A stretch of DNA of 64,000 bases from Cymodocea nodosa (taxonomy: Eukaryota; Streptophyta; Magnoliopsida; Alismatales; Cymodoceaceae): positions 260,501 to 324,500 of the forward strand of contig JAZBRI010000003.1 of the NCBI GenBank assembly GCA_036874045.1, read 5' to 3'. The translations under genes were made by a program, and so were the position numbers. This document shows positions 1 to 14,200 of this stretch, one piece after another (position 1 is the stretch's first letter; each line of letters starts with the position of its first letter). Below the pieces are notes generated by a model, which was given only the letters and a program-made list of their open reading frames with translations, ran no database searches and was not told the origin of the DNA.

Positions 1-970
1 TTTTCTAACGATTACGAGGAATTTTCTGCATTTTCCACGATTTTATTTTTCAATCCTCGTGGCTTGCTTGTCTCTCTGCGATAGAGTTCAGTCGTAATTC
101 TCTTAGATTGTTAAGAGCCTGGCCGAGAGTTTGTCAGGTGTGTAATTTCTATATAAAACTCATCAAGTCATGATAATAATAATGAACAACTGGGATATGG
201 CTTGACCCTTCTTCTGGGTTCAAGTCTACGTCCTCTTTCCAAATCTCTCTTCTTCTTGTTCTTCCTTCTATATTTCATCGCTACAGTTTAAAGGCTCCTA
301 ACATAAGGAGATTCTTGTCGGAATCATGGCCTTAATTCTAACAATTGGTAAATTCATAACTTCTTCTTCTGACTTGGTTGTCCGTGTAGTGAGAGGCAAG
401 GTACAGGATATGGATTTAGTGTTTATGGTGATGACAATGGTAAGTGCTGGTTACTCAAAGGCATGTAGATCTGATACTTTCAAGGAAGGGGAAAATGGTG
501 CCGCTCAGGGCGGTAGGCTGCCAAGCGGTCAAGCTTGTTATGGTGCCTACTAGGTGCTCGGGTGAGCAAGTGTTCATTGTGGTGGGACATGCGAAGAATT
601 GGTTGATTGGATCTTTGGTATTTTGCCTTGTAGTAGTATTGTAATAGAGATGGAATGTTTTTTGGTTTATATATTTTAGTTTCTTCCAGTGCATTTGGAT
701 ATTGAAAATATTGAACTTGGGGACAAGGTCAGTTTTAAGGGGAGGGGATTTGACAGGGTTCATTTGTAATTCTGTTAGAGTTTGGTCAGAATTTGCTAGG
801 GTTGTAATTCCAATATAAACCTCACTGACAATAGTAAGGCTTGGCCCCTTCTAATCTAGGTCCTCTCCAAATCTCTCTCTTCTTGTTCCAGTGTTCTTCA
901 TTCTGTATTTTATCACTACGGCCAACGACATCCTATCATGGAGAGATTGTTGCTGAAATCAAACAATCCA
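1..970. repeat. Two diverged direct repeats, LTR-like
   Basis: A block at about 120-330 recurs at about 770-960. Both copies contain a 'gtaatt..atataaa' TATA-like stretch, then a 'gacccctt/ggcccctt' segment, a CT-rich 'cctctccaaatctctct' tract, a 'tattt.atc.ctac' stretch and a 'ggagat' end. The order and spacing resemble the U3/R region of long terminal repeats, so a small LTR element or two related solo LTRs is plausible. No gag or pol reading frame is recognisable between the copies; the short open frames there look random. I could not define exact ends or a target duplication. Confidence 0.45.
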
Positions 971-2083
971 CTGGTGAGCTCTCAACATTCTGATAATGTT
1001 TGATCTTGTTCAACTGAATCAACAAGTAGATCAGGGAATTATTGACATGACACAATAACATGATAATTACACAACATGTGAACATGATAATTATCAAAGA
1101 TATTTTTAAAACTATTTTGAAATATTCATATAAACAAGATAAGCCAAGTGCATGAGGATACCATCAATATGAGTTCTAAGAAGGATCAAATTGTATGTAA
1201 TCTTACCGCTAATAAATTAAGAGGTTATATCTTAGGATTCAAACTTTTGACCTCTAGGTTACAATGGTACAACTTTATATTGTGCAAAGGCTCACTCTCT
1301 ATTTCAAAACATTTATGCAATGAACATAATTATATTTTGACATGATTACCACTAGACTCAACACAATTAAATTAAGTTTTGACTCAGTTATACATGTCTA
1401 GCGTTCAAAATAAATTATTAAATAAGAAAAATAAAACTAGATTCAAATGCATTTCCTGCATATTTGATTTTATGGTATTATTAATCATAAACTCTAATAA
1501 TCAATCATAATTTTACAAAATTATACAGAATACTATAAAAAAATAATAAACACAATGACATAATTATCTACACAATGAGTATGCAAAACCACAAGTAAAC
1601 TTTTAGTGCAGTACTATGATTTTTCTTAACTGCAGTTTCTAAAAGTCGTGCTTGACAAGAGGTGAGTCAAATTCATATCATCCCTCTAAAAATGTCTTCT
1701 TCCTCTTGAAGCATAAAAAAAGCTTGCTCCATACCTAGTTTCATCTGTTTTCTTTCTTACAACAGCTTATCTTTTGAGATGATATAGTTGATTGTCATTT
1801 ATGATGCATGCTGGTTTAAAACTTAGAGAATGATGCTTTACAAGAAGCAATATGAAATAGGAAGCTCATAAGGGAAGACTTGTGGATGAGGACACGTTCA
1901 TTGCTTATGTTCTATTCTACAATGGTTCAATTATATAAAAGTATACATTGTTAAGGGTTTTTGATAAAATCTTATGCATTTGCTTACAATTTCCAAAAGA
2001 AGGTTACCAAATTGTAAACTTATTATGTTTTATGGTCACTTTTTCCATGACTTTCTGCTCTCACGTGACTGATTATTGTGCAG
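971..2083. other. AT-rich non-coding sequence upstream of the first resolved exon
   Basis: No convincing coding exon, RNA gene or repeat is visible here. The coiled-coil gene that follows lacks its start codon in the window, so this stretch is probably its first intron, with the first exon either in an unrecognised part of this region or beyond the left edge. Confidence 0.4.
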
Positions 2084-5000
2084 GAATCTCAAAATCATAG
2101 AAGCTTCAGTCTTACATTGAAAAACGTGGAACAAAATGCTGTTTCATGTAGGGGATCAGATAGAATTGAACTGCTAAGAAGATGGTTGATTGCATTAACA
2201 GAAGCTAAAAGAGTGAATGACATTTCATTGATTGGCACAAAAGTTGAAGACAATGCATCTTTATTGCCTAGAACTGATTCCATGGTATGCAAGAGTTTTA
2301 TAGTGTAGGCTCTACAATATCTAGTAATGTATGATTGAATTTGCATCAGAATAGAGATGTCATATGTTTGGCTTTTTCATTTGTCTATATATTTCTTCTT
2401 TACATCTCGTATGTATAATATCTTCCATGCAACTAATGTTATACAAGATAATTCCACACATTTTTTCATACATATTTCATATTTTTTTACCTTTTATATC
2501 CCTGATATTTTTCAAAAAATTCAGTATATCTTAATCTTAGCTGGTTCAAGTTTGGATAAAGGAGGATTAACATTACGTAGATAGCCAACTATAAAATATT
2601 GTTAACTCTTCATGAACATGAATTTAAATATAATCAGATTGTTGTTTATCTTGATCTTATCGTGTGGATTGACGGATTCTTGACAATATAGCATGCCTCT
2701 GATATGTAAGTATTTTTTTTGTTTAGTTCTGCATCTAGTTTAGTAAAGCATTATAGGGAGTAGAGTTTCATTAATTTATAAATGATTTTTTAGATTTGCA
2801 TCTCATAGAACTAAATAAAAACCTGTATAAATTGATTAACCCCAGGATTTTTGTATAAACTGCCCTTTTTGGAATGCTGCAAGTTTTCCACTTTTCTATG
2901 AAACATACAAAATTGTGGGTATGAAAAAAACCTGTATAGAGGCCTAAACAAGGGAAATTACTGGTAGGTTTTTTTCCCAGAGTAACCCAGAAATCTGTAA
3001 CAAGCACACCTCAGTCCATTCCCCCACGAAACAAGATGTTAAGGCCTTTCTCTGTTAACACATAGGAAGGACCAGTTTCACCATATTGAAGCTAGGTTCC
3101 AGGTAACTATGTTCAACACCATTTTCATGTGTTGGTTCATACTGGTGGAAATGTTTGTGTCCTGCTTCTTTGCAAGAACTGCCAGCGTGCAATTACTAGC
3201 CAATTAGATGATATGGCTTATTGGCTCTAATATACTTTTATCTCATACATTTCCCTGCCTGATGCAAAATATACTCCCAAATAGAAGGGAGACAGAAATA
3301 ATAGTTATTACATGTTGATCTCATTTGATGGACAGGCTTTGTATGTTGATTCTGATTCTGGGCATGGACTCATGAACTTTTGGGAGGTCTTTCTTCGTAG
3401 TCAAGCTCTAGAAGGCCTGACTTTATCTATGGTGAATATTGCAAGCCCTTGAATTGAACTTCTAGTATTTTACCGTTGAAAATTAAAATGATCAAGGTTT
3501 ATAGTCAAAGTGGTGACTGCACCTTTATATGTTAAAGTAAAAAATATATCATGGTCTCATCCATCTCATTGTCTATCATATTATCTTCACACTAGTGAGT
3601 GTATATTTTTATTTCTCACTGTAGTGTTAGATTTTATGGCTAAGATATATAAGGTTTGAGATTTTAAGATCCAATAGCTTATCATAGTCAACTTGCACAG
3701 AAAAGGTTATGACAATTCTACCTATGGGAGAAGAAATAAGGCGTTGAAACAAGTAGATAATGTATTTGTTTGGTATGAGTGCTTGACTATTAGCATGTGG
3801 CAATCCAGATCCAACTAATTTATAACAATCTTTTACTCAGGTACCCAACAATCATGTCTAAAATATTTAAGCTAAAGTAGATATGATAATTTATCTTAGT
3901 CTTATTAAGCTCATTTCTTTATTATAAGTAATATAACAATAAAAATCTGGGTATTAGATTACTTTTTCTGGTGAAATTTTGGATTATTCTTCATGTTTCA
4001 GTCATCAAAAGACTACAGGTTAATTCTTCATCCTTTTTTATGATACAGATTGTTGAACAACCAAATGAGGAGGAAGTTTATCTGTTTCTCAAAATTTTTG
4101 GGTTAGTTTGCATGCACAATACTCATTCATATTATGAAATTTCTCCCACATTTATTTGAATCTTTAGTTATTCTTCTTTCCTTTTCTCTTGTGTAAATAC
4201 CTCACCAAAGGTTCTTACTCTATTTTTTTTTTCTTTGACCTGATAAAACCTGCCATAAAGTTATACTTCTTGTTTGACTGATTCAATTTCTGATTAGGTC
4301 TTTTCTTACACTTAGTAGTAGCTTTCTGGTCACAAATGTCAATCCTATCTCTACAAAAATAGTAGTGAAGGTCCTAATCAGTGGTAAACCCAACAATGAC
4401 CAGCATTTTTATATTTCCTATGTAAAAACTTATCTTTGTAATTAAGGTATGGTTTGGATATTGATCTTGAGTGATTTGCAAAATTATGCTTTATACATTG
4501 ATTCTAAGTTAATGAAAATGAAATTTTAGTTTATCATACAAAATATATTTAGAATCTTTCTCGATTTTGTTTTGATTTTACCATATGATTTTCTGTCAAG
4601 TGGGAGAACTGTGTAACATCAACTAGAATCAAAATTTTCTTGGTTCTGCAATTTTGAAAAAATGAACTATAGAGTATACTATTTAAACTATATTAGATTC
4701 TCTTCAAAATCTATAATGTCCAAAGTATTTGAGAGTGATTTTATCCAAATCATAACTATGCAAAATCCAAAGAATCTAAAATCAGTTCTGGATGCAACCT
4801 AAGGATTCTTAGCTGAATCACACGTCATTGTAAAACTTTTGGACTGTTTTTATTCAAAAGAGGGATCTTCAGTTAAGATATCAGCATGGGTCCATATTTC
4901 AAAAGGTTGAGCCCAGATCTAGCTTGACCATTTTTTCAGTGGGCATGACCCTATATATCGCATGGAAGTACCTGGCTGTATGTTGAAACATACTTCTAGT

Positions 5001-5234
5001 CTAGAGCACGGAGGTCATGGATAGGCTTGTAAATGGATATTCAAAATTCAAATTTTGATTCAGTTTAAAATTTGTTTAACATGAAATTTATCTGAATCTG
5101 AAATCTAATAGATGTTAGTCAGATTTTGAAATTCATATTAAAAGATATTTGAAACAAATTCAGTTATATGTCATATCCAATGATTAAAATCCAATTTGAA
5201 TTTATTTACCCATCAAATCAGATATTTGGGTATC

Positions 5235-5290
<56 letters not shown>

Positions 5291-8200
5291 AATAAATTTA
5301 TTATTTTGTCATTATAATTTTATTTATATTTACTTAGACAACTAATAAAAAATTTAAAGTTAAGAAAAATGACCTTTATATGGTTTTCGTTGATTTAGAG
5401 AAAGCCTATGATAGAGTACTTAGAAAATTGTTATAGTGAGTTTTAGAAATAAAACGAGTACTCATTAGATATATTGTTATTATAAAGGATATATATACAA
5501 GAACAATTATTAGTATTAAAAAAAAAAATTTAAATACTTAGGATTAAAGTAGGATGGATAAAGTGGAGATATGCTTCTAGAGTGTTATGTAATAGTAAGA
5601 TACCTTTAAAATTAAAAAGAAAATTCAATAAAATTTCTATTTGGACTATACTTTATGGTTCAAGATACTAGGCCATAAAGCATGATTATATGCAAAAAGT
5701 TTATGTTGCTAAAATATATATGCTTAGATAGATGAGTGATGATACTATAAGGGATAAACTAACAATAATTGTATTAGGAATAGAATAGGATTCATAGATA
5801 ATAATCATAGAAAAATAGGATTCATGTGATTGGATCTTACGTAGTGAGATTATAATTTGAATTATTGTTGTATAGTCAGTATTGATGTCTTGATTCAGAT
5901 ATTTGAATTAAACTTTTTTCTAGATAAAATATAACAAAATAGCCGTTCTAATTTAGATTTTCAGATTTGAATATTCAGATTGAATTTTTCTGAGACTTGA
6001 ATATTATTCAAATTTGGATTTTTATATTCAAACATTTGAATTGAGTTTTTGCAAATTCAGATATTATCCCAATTTGGATAAATATGTTAGATATGGATTT
6101 AGATATTTAAATAGTTATCTGAATACTAATCAGGTGAACTTGGATTATCTAAATATTAAATAGATATAGATTCAAATACAGGTCTACTATTCAATTCGAA
6201 TCTACTCCATTTACATCCCTAGTCATAGATCAGACCCTATGTTTAATTGAGTGTACGCATGGGAACCCAGTCCCATCCCAAGAGTGGATTGAGCATGAAG
6301 GTCCACGGCTTCACCCAATTCCATGAAAATGACCGTACTTTTTTAACCGGTTGGAAGTAGCAACATCCATGCATAAATGCATTTATTAGACCATAGCTCT
6401 TGTAAAATTCTATGAATATGATTTCAAAATATCTTTGATGCTTTTTCACTTATGGATTGTTGAAGTGTAACAACATGCTACAGTATCACTTCATCAGATC
6501 CTAGTGCTACCCTTTTATGGGCATTTTTAAATGCATAACTAAGTGCTTATTGTACTTCACCATACTAGATTTCCATGACTAGAATGAATATACAATTCTT
6601 AACCCACATTCTACTCTAGGAAGAAGGTGACCCTGTCGTTGAAACTACGGGTACTCAGTTTAACTAGCTATAAAAAAGTCACCCTGTGTGGTTTACCCAC
6701 TGAAGATTTGCATGAGTACACATGTATAAAGACAATTTCTTTTGCCCTGGCTTATCTTCTGAAATCTGAATGACTGCAGAAAGTCTTATCACAATTTCTC
6801 TAGTTATTTTATCTTTGCCCTGCCTTACTTAAGTGCTAATCTTTTTCATTTCCATCAATCAAATCCTCCACAACGTTATTAAATACATTCTTAAAGTTTA
6901 CCTAGATCAATTTAATGGATCCTCATCCTGTTGGTACTTTGTCATGAGACAGTATATTATGATGGTCTTGACTCTAGGGTTTATTAAGAGAACCTGAAAA
7001 ATGTCAATGATTTAAAAGTACTAGTTTTATAAGAAGCAAGGAATGATTATTTTGCTGGTATTGATTACTGGGGTGGTGATATGATACCACTGGGCTGCAC
7101 GAAATCCTTGTCACCTTCTCTAACGTGGTATGGGGTAGCAGTATTTTTTATTTTTTAGTCATGTGAGCAGTGCTCCTTTCTCTTGGTCACCGATACAAAA
7201 GGGTGTACAAAGTTTATGGATGTTAATGGGTTGGATCTAGACCTTGCCAATATAGTCTGACTCGATCAACTAGATTGGACATTGATACCTGGAGTAGAGG
7301 GGTAGTCGGTGATGGGTTCAACTGGTCACCCAGACTGGTTGAATCAGTGATGTCATAAATAATAAATAAGTAATTTTACATTGCATATATATAATAGCAG
7401 ATTTCAGGAAAATCAATAATAACAAGGAAAAATGAGGAACAAAAATTAAATGTCAAATTCATGAAAACAAAGCATGCCAAACTATTGAAATTACACCATA
7501 TAAATATATTCAAATTTTTACCCTATAAATAATGCAAGAAAATCATTAAATCATCGCTTAATATTAATGAATGGAACCGTTTGGTACAAAATAACCTTTT
7601 TTCTATTTTTATTTTATTTTCCGTGGGATTTTGAAATAGCATATTACATTGATTTGATATTGAAATAATATATAAAACAGTATAATATTCAAGTAAATAA
7701 ATTTTAAAACAGTAAAAACAGTATTCCAGCTAATTGGTTCAACTCAAAATCATCTATTCCAACTGGTCGGTTCACCAAGTCAAGCAGTTCAAGCGCTAAA
7801 ATAGTTGAACTTGACCTTGTTTACTTGGCAACCTTCTAGTTCCCAATTGGTTTCACTGGCTGATCCTGTCCAATTTTCAAGGCAGTGCAATCAACGGCCC
7901 GGCCCAGTTATATGGGCTGGCCTGGGCCAGGGGTTTGGAAGACTGGCCAGGTTGGTACGAGTACGACCTGGCCTTTGTCTGTGCTGCGACGTGACCCAGT
8001 CTTGCCTTGGGCCCGGAAAGGTTCATTTGGGCCTGTGCACAATTCATCTCGATTTTTTCTGGTTTGACCAGTCCCTGGGCTGACCATTGGGGCCGACAGT
8101 TAGAATTCCCAACATTGGTTTTTTTTTTTTGCAAACAAATGTCTAGACTTGTTTGAATTTATATTTAAGTTTTTTAAAAAAATACTTCTATAAGTAATTT

Positions 8201-11200
8201 TATTTTAATGTATATTTTTATAAATTCCTAATTTTTTTAAAATTACTTCTTAGTCCTTATCTTTAAACTTTTAACAAAAGAACCCTAAGTTTTTTACATA
8301 TTTCCACTTAAGTCCAATACACCCTAAAAATTATTTAAATACTCTTTCACAACTTTCACAACAACTCTCTTTTCTCAATTCTCTCTACTCTTTACTCTCA
8401 ATTCTCTCCCAATTCTCAACACAACCCTACTCTTCAACCTCTCAATTCACAACGGCAAGAGAGGATTTTGAAAATATGAATCTTGGAGGAGCAAGCTAAA
8501 TATTTTTTATTTTTTTTATATGCTTATTAGTTGTTATGCATTTTTCTTTTCTTATGTAATATTTTTGTCATGTATTTTAAATTTTGATAAAAAAATTCTA
8601 TGTTTTTCTTGTGTAATTTAAATTTTGATAGAAGAAAAGTCCAAATTTTCTTTTTATTTTGTTATGGAAAGTTTGGGTTAGTTCGGCACAACATGAATAA
8701 TGTTAAGCATAATTGGGCTTGGACCGGCCCAACATTACACGACCCCAATTAACACCTATAGTTGCTTCTTTAATTTCCATTTCTCTTGCTTTTTTGTGAA
8801 TTGTTTTTCTGTTGATAGAATGACATAAAAAAGGACATTTCTAATTGCTAAACCATTAAGATTGGTATTTTTAATTAAATTGAAAATCTGCAGCATACTT
8901 GTTAATTTACCTGGAATTGTGTCTTGGGCTTACTTTAGAAGCTCACTGTTGTGGTTATTGGGTATTTCATGTCTGTTCTTCCACCTTTTATTATTTTTGA
9001 GGATCTATGATGTGACTGCATGTGATAGATTAGGAATTCAGAGTGTTTTCATTTTCCTTTTCTCTTTATAGTTTCTTTTATATTTGGTAACACTAATTAT
9101 GAGGAAAGGATCTTAACATCTGAAATCATGGTTTCATCAGGCTTTGTTTAATGGGAGGGAAAGAAGATCATAATGCAATTTTGAGCAGTATTCAAGACTT
9201 AGGAAGATCGTTCTCAAATTTTCAGGACGAACTTCTGGTAACATATTCATCATTTTAACATTCTTTTGATTGGATGACTATTTTAATATTGAGTTATAAC
9301 CATGCTAATATACGAACCAATGTGTGTGATGCATGGTGTCATTTTCTGCATCCATTACTTACGTTTATGTGCAACATGAACTCTCATGTATCCTACCATG
9401 TTGTGGATATTGCTTCATGGCTTTCTAATTTTACAAAAAATTTAGTGATATTCTTTCACTAGCCTATTTTTCTATTAGCTCATTTTGTGTAATCCTCTGC
9501 AGGAGATGGAAAGTAACCATCTTCCAATAACTTTATTATATAGATGTAATATTTCCTAAAGATAAAGGATAGATTTCCATGCTGGATTCAGGTCTGTAGT
9601 GGATTTAGGGATGGCTGCTTAGAATTGCCTATGTAATGCATATAGAAGTTGTGTATTGGTTGTTTCTCAATTTCAGTGATTACAAGGTTTGTGTATGTTT
9701 TACTGACCATCATTTCTGGCATAGATTGCATAACTCCCTAACATGATAGGTTGTTTGTTTAGTCCATGAAAACTATCAGTGAGAAATATACTTGATATAT
9801 ATTTATGTGATTGTTATTCATATTTGCATCAGGTAAAGCGTGAAGAAATGCTTCAGTTTGCTCAGGATGCTATTTCAGGTCTTAAAGTAAGTGCTGATGT
9901 AGCAAGGTTAGTATGATGTCTTCCATCACTGTAATGCTGGAATGATGCTTTTTCACTTTTTCATTTTCAGTTGATTTATTTAGGTATATTGAAACCATGA
10001 TATCCTTAGTAATAAAGATATAATTCAACTTCTCATATATCTATTTGTTGTATATGTGTGATTCATAATGGCTTAATTGATATATCTTGTTCTATTTTTT
10101 CTTGTAGTTTTCATTAATAAATAGCAAAAAGAATAACTGTAATATTATTCTCTAACCAAATACAACCTTGTCCTTTGGTGTAATTTGGATTTCAATAATT
10201 TTTTAAGAGATTTTTGCATTTTAATATGGCCTATTATTATTTATTTTAAAGAGTAAACATTTTGATAATGTTGCACTTACAGGATTTTGGCTTGTCAACC
10301 ACTTCATTTTGTTTGTCCAAAGTAATGCATGCCTTCCTGGCTGATTCTGATGTTACAGAAATCATTCTTTGTACCTCTAGGATCTTAATACAGTTTCTTA
10401 TGCTTGATGTGGGGTTAGTTTCTTGGCACTGTTTTCAGGACTGGATAGGATGGTCATACTGATCTGACTGAACCAGCAAGGTTGCTATTCGACTCCCTTG
10501 TTGGACCATTTCTGCAATCTGACCAGGGCAAACAGTTGAATTGGGTAGCTTGACGGATAAAACCAGTCAGTTTGACCTGTTCAAATTAATTGAGTTTACA
10601 AACCCAGTAACCCATTAATTTTTTTAGTTACTAATTATATTTTTAGAATAATCAGTAATTTTTCTAATAGTTTTTTTTTTCAAACAATCAGCATTTTTTT
10701 TAAGGTGAATTGATGATGTGTTTGAGATTTCTCATTATCTTATGGCATCATAATGGTGAATGTAGTTAGAAAAATATCTCTAGAATTTTATGTAATTTTT
10801 TGCTGATTTTTTTTGGATTTTTCCTATTTTCTGTAATTTTACTTTTAATTAAATACATATGACATCATTATGATGTCATATGGTCCAACCAGTTAAACCA
10901 GTCAGAACTGGATCAGGCAGGAAAACATTCTGTTTTCCGATTCATTTTTGAAAACGTTACTTCATCATGTCATGCTATAAAATTGAGTGGTTAAATTCCC
11001 TGCATTCTGAATTTGCAATTGGTTTGGATAAAAGCCTGCATTTCTAAAGCATTTTCTGTGGCCATATAAAAATTTTGAACAATAAAATATAAGTTCACTA
11101 CATGTTTATATTTTGACTGCAGTTAGTTTTTGGTCACCATCCCTTTCTCACTGGAGAACTAAATACTAGATAATATTTCATTCAGGTGGGATCTAGCTAT

Positions 11201-14200
11201 TGATTTTTTAATAAATATTTGTATTTCTTTCATTTATAGAATAGACATTGAAGCCTTTCATCTGCAAAAAAAGTTGGATGATGTGGTAAACCTGGCAGCA
11301 GTTTCAAGAGAAGACCAGGACACCAAAACCAATAAAGCAACTCCTGGATCCTTAGAAGTGAGCCTATTTTACTCACAATATTTATTTCTTCATGGAATGA
11401 AATGGAACACTATTTATGTTAGATTACTGCTTCCAATTTCTTGCAATATGCCCTAGATCTCGTCCATGTTTCATGGAGGTCTTCTGTTATAGTGTTTGTC
11501 TTTTCATTAACATTTGATTTTGATCATTTAGAGTATCCATTAAAGTCTCTGAGCTTCAATATTTTTTACCAGGAATGGGAGCTTTTATCTGTCTGAGATT
11601 ACATTATCACAACGATCCTTCCAGATATTCTGGAATAGTAGTTTGCAATTTACACATTGAGTTATTAATCCTTTTTAGGATTGTTTCACCATGAGTTATT
11701 AATCCAAATACAAAAGACATAATGGGCAACACCAATGCTTCAACTTTTGCACCATCATGCATGGATATCTCAACTCTGAGGCATATTTTTGTGGATACTT
11801 ACTCATACTAGTTTTATCTTTTAGGAACTAGAACCCTATAACTGCTTGTCATTCTTATTTCCTTTAGTGTATATTTATGTGTTTGTTATAGTGAAGCCTT
11901 TTTGTCAATATTTCAGATTCTAAAAGAAGCAGTTGCACAACTTCAGCTCTGCTCCAAGCTAGAATCCCTTTTATTGGAAGAGAAATCGATATCTCTTGGA
12001 GACTCACCTGATATTCATTTCAAGAAGGCATGTTTATTTTATTTAGGATTACGGTTTCAAATATAAATGTAAAGTACTCTATTTACTTGAGTTGCTCTCT
12101 CTCTCTCTAAAATTCAGCACTAATCACCTTTTGGTCTTGAGAAAATCTTTGTTTGCAATTAAATTTTTCTTCAATTAAATTAAAATGTCTTCCATAAACA
12201 TGTCCTTATTTTCTGCTTATAATAAAGGTATTTGAGGCAGAAGGTATTACCTTATTGCTGTAATGCTGCCTGATAGTAATATCACTAATGGAAACTTCAG
12301 TTTTTTCAACAAAAAAATATGAAAAAATTCTGAAATGGTCAAGTGAACAGAACCATTACTTCTCGAATTTCATGTTGTGTTGTGGATTACATGGAGCACC
12401 AGAATGAGATAATCTTTGAAGGGAAGTCTGTACATCCCAGAAATTCTTTCCTCTATATTAACTATAGGGAGTTGGGAAGGGTTTTATTGAAGCTTGATAT
12501 TTTTATTTATTTTTTGTACTTATTTTTTATAAATATTTACATCTCCGGATGATGCTTATTATTTTAATGAGAATCAATCTACCTCTCATTTTGTAATTTT
12601 TGAAGGAATACTTTTTTTTTCATGACACCTCAATCCTTGCATAATAATATGCAGATTGAAAAGTTGAAGGTTTTGGCAGAATCCCTGGATAATAGCTCTC
12701 GCAAGACTGAAACTCGAATCTCAGATCACAGGTTCAACTTAGTAGTACTGTGATATTTTTTCTCCACATTATCTTTCAGTCTCCCTATCCTTAAGTGCAC
12801 CACTAGTCATGCTATTATAACCATCTATCAGACTGTTTTGGTACTGTCAGGCAGCTTAAAGATAATTGTATAAATTCTTTCCTGGAATATTAACTCAATT
12901 TTTCAAAAAAAAAAAAACTCAAAATACGTATATTTTTTTTTGGAGATGTTGCTAGATCATTTCCTACTAGAAGGTGCAACCTGCACCAAGTTGCTTATTG
13001 CCAATGCCATTAGCATTAGTTTTTCCTCGATTTCTATTTTAAATTGTAAAATCTTCCCAATGAGTTTTGCATGTTGTCACCCAAATGTTATCTGTGCATT
13101 TCCTGATTTCTCACGTCTTTTTGAATTTATACTTTCAAGATAAGATTTATTTTCAAAATATTTGTCTTATGCAATATCTTTCTGGCCCTTAGAAAATTAA
13201 AGTTTAAATAAACTGTCCATGAGGAAAGTATATAGTATTAAAATACAATCAAATATTTCAAGATGGCAATACACATAGCAGTATGCCACCTTGTAGGATG
13301 AAAGCATGATAAGTCTATACCATTTTTTATATGAAGTGCTTTGTTGTTTCTGCTACTCTCAGCTTGTTTTCTCTTTGAGTAAGAAGTTCCTTACCCTATG
13401 TACTTTTGAGTGCAGACTTCAGAAAGAAGAAGCCATTGACTATCGTCTGGCCAAAGCCAAAGAGGTTATTCAAACTGAGAAGGTAACTTGGAAGTGACCA
13501 GATAGATTCACAGCCTACAGAAAAATCATGAATCATTTTCACAAAATTAATGGTGGTAAAATGAATTCACGAGTCATAAGTTTGGGTTCAACTCATTTAC
13601 AATCTAAACTTTGTTATGCCCAACTTGTTTGATAATTGAGTTTAAAATCTCACTCCAAATTCAACTCTTTTATAAACAGGTTGACTCGACCTTATTCATG
13701 AAATTAAATGAGTTACATTTGATCTAGCCTGTTTATTCTGTTTAAATTGTTTAACCCATTTAACTTGTGTAATCTATTTAGTTTGGTATATACTATAAAA
13801 ATCATATAATTAACTAAATAATGAATAAATGTAGATATTAATATATGACATTATGTAATAATGATATTATATATATTTATTGAGTGTAGAAAATCTTCTT
13901 GCAGAAGTTTATAAATGTTAAACTTGAATTCAGCCTATTTAATAAATGGATTTAACGGGTGGACCTGTTTATGACCCAAATTCTTTTATCCTAAAGCTTA
14001 ACTTGTTTATTAAATAGTTTGACAGATTTGGTTCTCACTTCGTGACCCATTTTGCCCCTACACAAAATAAAACCATTCTCTCTCTTATTATAGTTTGTTT
14101 AGCTTGTTTGTCTAGTTGAAGAAAAAGAACATGTTTGTTTACTATTAAGTGTTCACTACTTGTATTTGGTGATTGTCTAGGTTTCCCTTTTGAATTTTTG

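Larger units (their letters stand above)
5022..6221. mobile_element. hAT-like element with 8-bp target duplication, in intron 3 of the coiled-coil gene
   Basis: The left end reads taggcttgtaaatgga. The right end, read on the opposite strand, is tagggatgtaaatgga, which matches at 14 of 16 positions. The element is flanked by gtcatgga (5014-5021) and gtcataga (6222-6229), an 8-base duplication with one mismatch. Eight-base duplications and TAGGG-type ends are typical of the hAT superfamily. No hAT transposase is visible. Inside lie an AT microsatellite, a LINE reverse-transcriptase remnant and 'ttcaaatttgga' subterminal motifs in several copies. It is therefore a non-autonomous element that captured, or was later invaded by, other repeats. 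Confidence 0.75.

Noticed and set aside
7805-8134. Overlapping frames in the GC-rich block
   Set aside because: They are made of Gly/Pro/Trp-rich low-complexity translation of ggcccggccc repeats and have no domain.
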